A stretch of 64,000 nucleotides of DNA. Source: Parietaria judaica (taxonomy: Eukaryota > Streptophyta > Magnoliopsida > Rosales > Urticaceae). A model generated the notes under the pieces. The model had not been told where the DNA came from. It searched no databases and worked only from the letters and a program-made list of their open reading frames with translations. The position numbers and the translations under genes were made by a program. Below, in pieces: positions 57,744-64,000 of this stretch; the first letter of the stretch is position 1; every line of letters begins with the position of its first letter. The stretch covers positions 35,663,201 to 35,727,200 of the forward strand of contig OX940861.1 in the NCBI GenBank assembly GCA_954871525.1, written 5' to 3'.

Positions 57744-60700
57744 CTACTGGTAGAACTTTTTCAAGTGTTTTACGTTCCAACTCCGCATTACTTTTGCTCC
57801 CTCCGTATTCTTGAGCTCGTAGACTTCCGGTTTGACGACATTGGTAACCATGCAGGGGCCCTCCCAGGTTTGCCCCAGCTTCCCGGCATTTGCTTCGGCT
57901 GTATTCTGGAAAACTCGTCGGAGGACCATTTCCCCGACTCTGAATCTTCTTGGGCGCACTTTCTTGTTGTAAAAACGCGCGATCGTGTTCTGATAGTTGG
58001 CCACGTGTGTGGTTGCTTGCTCACGCCTCTCGTCGATGTGGTCGAGCTGATGGAGGAGACCCTGCTCGTTATCCTCTTCGCGGCTAGGGGCCAGCGTTCG
58101 ACGGAGGCTTGGAATGTCAACCTCTGCTGGGATCACAGCTTCCACTCCGAAGGCCAAGGCGAAAGGCGTCTCGCCGGTCGCGGAATGGGGGGTGGTCCGA
58201 TAAGCCCATAGCACTCCCGGTAGCTCGTCCGCCCACAGTCCTTTCTTTTCGCCGAGCCTCCTTTTGATGTTGTCGACGATGGTTCGGTTGACCGCCTCGG
58301 CGTTCCCGTTGCCTTGGGGGTACCGTGGAGTCGATGTGTTGAGCTTTATTCTCCACCGCTTGCAGAAATCCCCGAATCTCTTCGAGATGAACTGGGACCC
58401 GTTATCGGCGATTATCTCCCGGGGTAAGCCGAAGCGAGTAATCACGTTCTTCCAAACGTAGCTCTCGACATCGGAGTCCTTGATGTTGGCGTATGCTTCC
58501 GCCTCCGTCCATTTGGTGAAGAAATCCGTGACGACGAGCATGAACCTCTTATGTCGTGGGCCGACGGGCATAGGGCCGACGATGTCCATCGACCACTTCA
58601 TGAAAGGATAAGGAACCGAGACCACTGAGAGCTCTTCGGCCGGGCAGTTGATTGCTGGCGCGTGCCGCTGACATTTTTCGCACCTCTTAGCATGGTTGAT
58701 GCAATCAGCGACAATGGTTTCCCAAAAGAAACCCTGCCGCTTAGTCTTTCTGAGCAAGGATCGCCCGCCAGAGTGATTTCCACAATCCCCACTATGGATT
58801 TCCCGCATGACGTATTCGGCCTCCCTTTTGCCAAGGCATCTCAGGTAGGGGCCTGCGAAGCTTCTTCTGTAAAGTATGTTGTCGAGGACGGTGTACCTGG
58901 AACTTTTTGACTTGATCTTTCGGGATTCTTGCGGGTCTTCGGGCAGCGTTCCTTCAAGGATGTACCTTTGGAGGGGCGTCCTCCAATCTTCTGCTTCATC
59001 GTCATCCACAACTCCCCGCTCCCCTTCCTCGTCCTCGCTTTCTCCGATCTCGTTTATGTTGGCCTTGCCCGCATTTGCCTCCTCGGCTTCTCCCTTTCCT
59101 CTAGCTTTCTTCTTTGCTGGGCCCTCCTCTCTCCGGATGCTCGGTTTCTCCACTGTTTCTACCGTGACAGACCTTAGCTCTCCGATTTCAGTCGTAGAAC
59201 CCAGGCCTGCCAGCGCGTCGGCGTGAGTGTTGTCTCCCCGCGTCACCTGTGTCAGGCTAAAGTAGTCAAATTTCCTTGATAGAGCCTCGACCACTCCTGC
59301 GTAAGCCTCCATTCGCTCGTCGTTTTTCTCGTATTCCCCGTTCACCTGCTTCACCACCAGCTGCGAATCCGAGAAAGCATGCAAGTTTTTCGCCCCGATT
59401 GCCAAGGATGATTGCATCCCGATGATGAGCGCCTCATACTCCGACTCGTTGTTGGTGGAGCGATACGCGAGACGACAGGCTTTTTCTATCACGTCTCCTC
59501 TAGGGGAGGTGATCCTGATCCCTACCCCAGATCCTTGCGCTGTAGCGGATCCATCGACTTGTAACTTCCAGATGCCGGCTTTGTCGCCCGGGTCTACCGG
59601 ATCCTTTGGCAATTCGATGAGGAAGTCTGCGAGCACTTGAGACTTGAGGCTTGTCCGAAGCTTGTACTCAATGTCGTACGCTCCCAGCTTTATGGACCAC
59701 TTCGTGACCCTTCCCGACTGGCTCGGGCCGTGGATGATAGTGCGGATGGGTCTGTCGGTCATGACAACGATGGTGTGGGCTTGGAAGTGATGCTTCAGTC
59801 TCTCCGATGCGTCGTATACTGCCAGAGCAAGTTTCTCGGGTTGAGGGTATCTCGTCTCGGCGTCGAGGAGTTTCCTGCTGATGTAGGAGACTGGCCTCTG
59901 CTCCCCATCCTCCTCTCGCACAAGCACTTGGCTGATCGCGCGATCAGACACAGCGATGTATAAGTATAATGGCTCCCCCGGTCTTGGTTTCGTCATGACG
60001 GGCGGCGATGACAAGTAGGACTTCAGCGCCTGGAAGGCTTCCTCGCATTTCTCGGTCCACTCGAACTTTTTGTTCTTCCTTAATAGTTCGTAGAAAAGAA
60101 GGGTTTTGTCGGCCGATCGCGAGATAAATCGGTTTAAAGCAGCAATCCTCCCGGTCAGTCTCTGAATCTCTCTTCGATTTCTGGGCGAGGGCATGCTCTT
60201 GATTGCCTCGATTTGCTCGGGGTTGGCTTCGACCCCTCGCCGAGTGACCATGTGGCCCAAGAATCTTCCCGAGGACATACCGAAGGTGCACTTAGTGGGA
60301 TTCAGCTTCATTCCGTGCATGTTTAGAATCTCGAAACATTCTTCCAGGTGCTCAACGTGCGCCGCTGCTTTCAGGGATTTGACGACCATGTCGTCAATGT
60401 ACACCCCCATGCTCTTCCCGATCTGCTTGTGGAACATCTTGGTCACCAGCCTTTGATAAGTCGCTCCGGCGTTCTTCAGTCCGAAGGGCATGACTTTGTA
60501 GCAGTACGTGCCTCTCTCGCTGACGAAGGCGGTCTTCTCTTCATCCTCCGGATGCATCCTAATCTGGTGGTATCCGGAATATGCATCCATGAAGCTGAGA
60601 AGCTCGTAGCCGTGGGTGGCTTCGACGAGGCGATCTATATGCGGCATCGGGAAACTATCCTTCGGGCAGGCTCGGTTGAGGTCGGTGAAGTCCACACAAA

Positions 60701-61181
60701 CTCGCCATTTGCCATTCTTCTTCTTTACGACGACTGTGTTAGCCAGCCATTCGGGATATTTTACCTCTCGGATGGTTCCCATCGAGAGCAGCTTATCCAC
60801 CTCGTCGTTGATGATTTTGTTTCTATCGGGGGCCGTCTTTCTCCTTTTCTGTACGACGGGCTTGTGTCTTGGGTCGGCGTTGAGGCGATGAGCTGTTACC
60901 GAGGGGTCGATCCCTGGCATGTCCTCGTGAGACCAAGCGAAACTCCCCCGGTTCCTCTTGAGGAAATTGATTAGTTGTGCCTTGGTATCCGGTTCGAGCT
61001 CCACGCCTATTCCGACCGTCCGAGTAGGATCGGATTCGTCGATGCAAACTCGCTCCACTCCTTCGATCTGCGCTCCTCCCTTTCTTTCTTCGGCGCCCCG
61101 AGCCTCGACGTCTTCCGTGCTAAGAATCCTGGCTGTGCTATCGACGCTCTTCCCCCGGCCTTCACTCCGCCCGGGAAACAT
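57744..61181 (-). CDS. pol: Tat-lineage pol: reverse transcriptase, two RNase H domains, integrase
   Basis: 1145 codons from the first ATG. RT: FMDAYSGYHQI (Asp199) and YIDD at 261-264. First RNase H at about 400-510: the usual first catalytic Asp is Ala in YIAVSDRAI, so this domain looks degenerate. Second, archaeal-type RNase H at about 537-660: D543 in QVDGSA, E in NNESEYEAL, D605 in FSDSQLV and D655 in HADALA are all present. An acidic/basic linker follows (about 680-735). Integrase: zinc finger H796, H803, C834, C837; catalytic D866, D926, E962 with 35 residues between the last two. The C-terminal region ends WNVKHLKKFYQ. The ATG at 61181 may not be a true start: the frame is continuous with gag-pro except for one UAG, so the protein is probably made by readthrough and cut out by the protease. 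No disabling mutation is seen. Confidence 0.96.
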   Translation of the reverse strand: MFPGRSEGRGKSVDSTARILSTEDVEARGAEERKGGAQIEGVERVCIDESDPTRTVGIGVELEPDTKAQLINFLKRNRGSFAWSHEDMPGIDPSVTAHRLNADPRHKPVVQKRRKTAPDRNKIINDEVDKLLSMGTIREVKYPEWLANTVVVKKKNGKWRVCVDFTDLNRACPKDSFPMPHIDRLVEATHGYELLSFMDAYSGYHQIRMHPEDEEKTAFVSERGTYCYKVMPFGLKNAGATYQRLVTKMFHKQIGKSMGVYIDDMVVKSLKAAAHVEHLEECFEILNMHGMKLNPTKCTFGMSSGRFLGHMVTRRGVEANPEQIEAIKSMPSPRNRREIQRLTGRIAALNRFISRSADKTLLFYELLRKNKKFEWTEKCEEAFQALKSYLSSPPVMTKPRPGEPLYLYIAVSDRAISQVLVREEDGEQRPVSYISRKLLDAETRYPQPEKLALAVYDASERLKHHFQAHTIVVMTDRPIRTIIHGPSQSGRVTKWSIKLGAYDIEYKLRTSLKSQVLADFLIELPKDPVDPGDKAGIWKLQVDGSATAQGSGVGIRITSPRGDVIEKACRLAYRSTNNESEYEALIIGMQSSLAIGAKNLHAFSDSQLVVKQVNGEYEKNDERMEAYAGVVEALSRKFDYFSLTQVTRGDNTHADALAGLGSTTEIGELRSVTVETVEKPSIRREEGPAKKKARGKGEAEEANAGKANINEIGESEDEEGERGVVDDDEAEDWRTPLQRYILEGTLPEDPQESRKIKSKSSRYTVLDNILYRRSFAGPYLRCLGKREAEYVMREIHSGDCGNHSGGRSLLRKTKRQGFFWETIVADCINHAKRCEKCQRHAPAINCPAEELSVVSVPYPFMKWSMDIVGPMPVGPRHKRFMLVVTDFFTKWTEAEAYANIKDSDVESYVWKNVITRFGLPREIIADNGSQFISKRFGDFCKRWRIKLNTSTPRYPQGNGNAEAVNRTIVDNIKRRLGEKKGLWADELPGVLWAYRTTPHSATGETPFALAFGVEAVIPAEVDIPSLRRTLAPSREEDNEQGLLHQLDHIDERREQATTHVANYQNTIARFYNKKVRPRRFRVGEMVLRRVFQNTAEANAGKLGQTWEGPCMVTNVVKPEVYELKNTEGAKVMRSWNVKHLKKFYQ

Positions 61182-61196
61182 TGGGGCGGGCGTCGC

Positions 61197-61205
61197 TAAT
61201 TGCTA
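61197..61205 (-). promoter_or_regulatory. Programmed stop-codon readthrough site, UAG CAA UUA
   Basis: The only interruption between gag-protease and pol is a TAG at 61205-61203, followed by CAA TTA. Pol continues in the same frame (63731 minus 61181 is a multiple of 3). UAG CAR YYA is the tobamovirus-type leaky stop context, and it is also known in the plant copia element SIRE1. Expression of pol as a readthrough extension is inferred. Confidence 0.8.
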
Positions 61206-63731
61206 TAATCCGGCCGGCTCTCCCTTCTCCGTCTGCTTGGTTCCCTTTTCGGCAGTCATCGACTTGTGATGCATCATGTAGCAGATCCGGTATGCGTCCC
61301 TGCTTCCTTTGAGCTCCTCGACTTCCCCCTCTCTCCTTCCTGGGAACTTTATGCTTTGGTGATAGGTTGACGGCACAGCCCTCATGGAGTGGATCCAAGG
61401 TCTCCCCAGGATAATGTTGAAATGCGACGGGACGTTTAGCACCATGAACTCCGTCATCCGGTTGATGCTTCCTGCGCGGACCGGGAGGTGTACTGTCCCC
61501 ATCGAGACGGCGACATCCCCATTGAAACCTGACACCTTGCGGGGTCGTCCTCCTATCGCGAGTCCCTCGATGCCCATCTTCGTCAAGCATTCATAGAAAA
61601 TGACGTCGACCGAGCTTCCGTTGTCGACGAGGATGCGGCAAACCTCACACCCTCCGATGCTGAGTTCGAGGACCAGAGCGTCGTCGTGCATGTCTGCGCA
61701 ATCCCCATTCTCCACAAATTCTATTCTTGCGCCTGCGGCGCCCATCTTCACGTCTTCTTGACCGTGCTCCTTCCCCCTCCGCTGGAAAGCTTTTATGCTG
61801 TTGACCGAATCCTCGCAGAATCGTGATCCGCCCATGATTACCTCGATTCTCGTTCTCGAGGCCGGTCGGTCTTCCTCGCTATGCCTTGCCGGTGGCGGCC
61901 CGATTGCCAGGTTCCTTTTTGCTCCGTCTCGGTCGCCCTTCCCATCGTTCGTAGGTTCTTCTTGCCGGCCCTGCCATGCCCTGTTCCCATTATTCCAAGG
62001 CACGGGAGGTTTGTATGCGAAGTCCCCGAAGTCCCCTGTCGCGTATCTTCTCTGGAGCTCCTTCTTCAGCATGGCACAATCTTCAGTGGCGTGGCCATTG
62101 TAGTTATGGTAATCGCAGAATTTGCTCATATCTTTTGGCCAAAATTTCGGCCCAAAACCTCCTCGGCCTCCCGAGAAACCCCCTCGGCCTCCAGACCTCG
62201 AGGATCCCCCTTGGTTTCCAGAAGATCTTCCTTGGTCGTTAGAGAACCCTCCCTGGTTCCCCGGGTATCCTCCTCGATCATCGGGGTACCGTTCTCGATC
62301 TTCCGAGAATCCTCCTCGATCGTTGGGGTAGCGTCCTCGGTTTTCCGAGGATCCTCCCCGATCATCGGAGAATCGTCCTCGGCTTTCCGAGGATCCTCCT
62401 CGATAATCAGGAAATCGTCCTCGGTCTTCCGAGGATCCTCCTTGGTAGCGGTCTCTTCGATCATAGTCGCGGTCTTCGCGCTCGTCAACGTGATACACTT
62501 CTTGCCTTGGAGCTTCCCGACCTCGTCGTTCATCGGGATTTCTTCGGTCTTCTTCTCCCTTCCTTGCTCGGGATGATGGGGCATCTCCTCCGTCCCCACA
62601 TTCCCTCTTTCCATGCTGCCTTCCCTTGCTTCCACCTTCGTGGATCTTCCTCTGGGCCAAAGTCTCATCTTCTATTTCCATGAAGAGCGTCGCCCTGTGG
62701 AGCGCATCCTCGATCGCCAACGGGCGCATTTTTATTAACTCCTCACGGAAAGGAGCCAGATACCATAGCCCATGCTTCAGTGCCTGAATAGCGACGACGC
62801 TATCGAGCCCCTGGATTTTGACCATGACGTCTTTGAACCTTCCGACGTATTGTCGGAGGGTTTCTTCTCGCCCCTGTGAAAGGTTCCACAGAGTCGTAAC
62901 GGTTGCCTCGCTCTGGACGTACATCGAATAATGCCGCAGGAAACAAGTGACGAGTTCATCGGAGTCGCCGATGGATTCCGATGGTAGCTTAGCAAACCAG
63001 TCGCTCGCCGGGCCCTGCAAGCTTTCAACAAAGAGGTGGCACAGTATGGCCTCCAGCTTCGTTTCCTCGCCGCCCACGCGCTCCGTGGCGATCCGAAATG
63101 ACTTCACGTGGGTGTTTGGGTCCGAAGTTCCTTTGTACTGCGAGAGCCTGACCTTCGGCAATTCTCCTAGCTCCACACCGCGGATCTTTGCCGAGAAAGG
63201 CGTCACTCTGGCCTCCTTCACCAACCTATCGATCTCGGGCGCCGCGCTCGTGGCTTTATGCACCTGCGAGGCTACGTACCCCATCTTCGCCTCCATGCTT
63301 GAGGATATCTCCCTCATCGCTCTCTGGACCTCCTCTTGGATTGTTTCCGCTATGGTGGTTGTTAAGCCTCCCGGCGGGTTTGTCGCATTCGCCGGTGTCA
63401 CGCCGGCGGCATTGAAGAGATCCCTAACGATCGGCAGCGCTTGAGGCGTTAGGTTGCCTTGCTCTCCCTCAGTCGTTACTCCAACCGCTCCCCGAGCTGA
63501 TGATCCCACGATCGTGCTCTCCAGACCTTCTCTTCTTTGGCTCGCCCGCTCCAGAAGGGCAGTAAGTTGTCCGTTCCGCTCTTCCTGCTCCTCTGCCTTC
63601 TTGGCCGCCTCTTCGGCCACCCGTGTTGCTTCCATCACCCTCGCGTTGGCCTCGGCCAGCTGCTCCCGGAGTCTCTCCATGGCTAAGACTGCGTCCCCTT
63701 CTATGGTGATGACGTTATCGCTAGTCGACAT
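61203..63731 (-). CDS. gag: Tat-lineage gag-protease
   Basis: 842 codons, ATG at 63731. Residues about 1-75 form an Ala/Glu-rich coiled coil (REQLAEANARVMEATR). The retrotransposon gag domain spans about 185-330 (ESLQGPASDWFAKLP, LRQYVGRFKDVMVKIQGLD). Next comes an Arg/Gly/Ser-rich part (about 420-530) with five or six 14-residue repeats of the type GGSSEDRGRFPDYR, then a variant zinc knuckle CDYHNYNGHATEDC near 540. The C-terminal aspartic protease (about 680-800) has the active-site motif DNGSSVDVIF, the Tat-type variant of D-T/S-G, and the flap-side ILGRPWIH. Gag forms the particle and protease processes gag and pol. The frame is fully open and ends at the leaky UAG. Confidence 0.95.
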   Translation of the reverse strand: MSTSDNVITIEGDAVLAMERLREQLAEANARVMEATRVAEEAAKKAEEQEERNGQLTALLERASQRREGLESTIVGSSARGAVGVTTEGEQGNLTPQALPIVRDLFNAAGVTPANATNPPGGLTTTIAETIQEEVQRAMREISSSMEAKMGYVASQVHKATSAAPEIDRLVKEARVTPFSAKIRGVELGELPKVRLSQYKGTSDPNTHVKSFRIATERVGGEETKLEAILCHLFVESLQGPASDWFAKLPSESIGDSDELVTCFLRHYSMYVQSEATVTTLWNLSQGREETLRQYVGRFKDVMVKIQGLDSVVAIQALKHGLWYLAPFREELIKMRPLAIEDALHRATLFMEIEDETLAQRKIHEGGSKGRQHGKRECGDGGDAPSSRARKGEEDRRNPDERRGREAPRQEVYHVDEREDRDYDRRDRYQGGSSEDRGRFPDYRGGSSESRGRFSDDRGGSSENRGRYPNDRGGFSEDRERYPDDRGGYPGNQGGFSNDQGRSSGNQGGSSRSGGRGGFSGGRGGFGPKFWPKDMSKFCDYHNYNGHATEDCAMLKKELQRRYATGDFGDFAYKPPVPWNNGNRAWQGRQEEPTNDGKGDRDGAKRNLAIGPPPARHSEEDRPASRTRIEVIMGGSRFCEDSVNSIKAFQRRGKEHGQEDVKMGAAGARIEFVENGDCADMHDDALVLELSIGGCEVCRILVDNGSSVDVIFYECLTKMGIEGLAIGGRPRKVSGFNGDVAVSMGTVHLPVRAGSINRMTEFMVLNVPSHFNIILGRPWIHSMRAVPSTYHQSIKFPGRREGEVEELKGSRDAYRICYMMHHKSMTAEKGTKQTEKGEPAGL

Positions 63732-63775
63732 CTCGTTCCTTCAAATTCCTGGCTGTGAGTTAGAAAGAAAACAAA

Positions 63776-63793
63776 GCCCCTCGGTGGGCGCCA
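63776..63793 (-). promoter_or_regulatory. Primer-binding site, tRNA-Lys type
   Basis: TGGCGCCCACCGAGGGGC on the - strand, three bases after the 5' LTR end. From general knowledge of plant tRNAs it matches the 3' end of tRNA-Lys(CUU) with one mismatch. It primes minus-strand DNA synthesis. Confidence 0.85.
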
Positions 63794-63796
63794 AAC

Positions 63797-64000
63797 TGTA
63801 GAGGGGGTTTTTCACCACCCTTTTCCAGTCACAAAGACAATCATCAAATAATAAATAAAATGACAACAAATGATGAGTATCTCTGTTTTATTATGATTTC
63901 CGAAATGAGCTCGGTTTTCTTCCGTTAAATAGCTGGACAGATGAAGGATCATGAGCCTCAGATAATTCTATTACAAGATCTCTTTTTCTTGCCTTTGCTG
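63797..64000 (-). repeat. 5' LTR of the right Tat element (partial)
   Basis: 204 bp present, starting TGTAGAGGGGG in + orientation. It appears identical to 56292-56495. The other 550 bp or so lie beyond the window. Confidence 0.95.

Larger units (their letters stand above)
56292..64000 (-). mobile_element. Nearly complete Ty3/gypsy Tat-lineage retrotransposon, cut by the window edge
   Basis: Order on the - strand: 5' LTR (from beyond 64000 to 63797), tRNA-Lys-type primer site, gag-protease (63731-61203), one UAG, pol (to 57744), a 3' region with tandem repeats, hairpin plus polypurine tract, and 3' LTR (57051-56292). The visible 204 bp of the 5' LTR appear identical to the matching part of the 3' LTR, and both reading frames are long and uninterrupted apart from the single UAG. 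The archaeal-type second RNase H in pol places it in the Tat lineage. It is probably a recent insertion. The target duplication cannot be checked because one side lies outside the window. Confidence 0.96.

Noticed and set aside
57443..61270. Plus-strand frames opposite pol and gag of the right Tat element, up to 208 codons
   Set aside because: Shadows of the GC-richer coding strand. The - strand frames carry complete RT, RNase H, integrase and gag motifs.

Overview
The window is a stretch of plant nuclear heterochromatin, most likely from a eudicot. It is AT-rich and built almost entirely of nested transposable elements: Ty3/gypsy Tat elements with a second RNase H, Ty1/copia elements, an L1-type LINE, a tRNA-derived SINE, Mutator, hAT and Emigrant-like DNA elements, and a probable Helitron. 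I found no convincing single-copy host gene and no rRNA, functional tRNA or CRISPR. The species cannot be named from this sequence.

Layout. (1) 1-6007 is the 3' part of a Tat-lineage element on the + strand: a 77-bp minisatellite, a long spliced gene running antisense (4681 down to 1049), a hairpin plus polypurine tract, and the 3' LTR (5272-6007). (2) 6937-35594 is a probable old Helitron built around about four copies of a 1.3-kb tandem module that contains two conserved mini-exons. It has been invaded repeatedly: a Tat solo LTR (8303-9118, TSD ATATT), a SINE (11236-11329, 19-bp TSD), a 3.4-kb solo LTR (12624-33033, TSD GTGAT), and a 305-bp LTR-like insert (35043-35347, TSD TTTAG). Inside the 3.4-kb solo LTR lies an Ale/Retrofit-like copia element (15806-32846, TSD GTAAG). 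Inside that lie a 10.6-kb copia element with 2.7-kb LTRs (16125-26765, TSD GAAAT) and a MULE (27420-28827, 9-bp TSD). Many of these borders are supported by target-site duplications and by comparison with uninterrupted copies in the window. (3) 38240-42370 is a 5'-truncated LINE on the - strand (TSD AGTTGCACACA), cut near its 3' end by a 555-bp hAT element. (4) 43476-44219 is a non-autonomous hAT element. (5) 47090-55110 is a - strand pile-up of copia fragments from two families. One 3' LTR there carries an Emigrant-like element that in turn carries a second MULE of the same family. (6) 56292-64000 is a nearly complete, apparently young Tat-lineage gypsy element on the - strand, with long open gag-protease and polymerase frames. 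The window cuts it inside its 5' LTR.

How the parts work together. In the right-hand Tat element, gag-protease and pol lie in the same frame, separated by one UAG codon in the context UAG CAA UUA. This is the tobamovirus-type readthrough context, so pol is probably made as a readthrough extension of gag-pro. The left Tat element shows the antisense extra gene and hypervariable tandem-repeat region known for this lineage. Both Tat copies share a hairpin directly before the polypurine tract, and the LTR tips of two of the three copies form hairpins with compensatory base changes.
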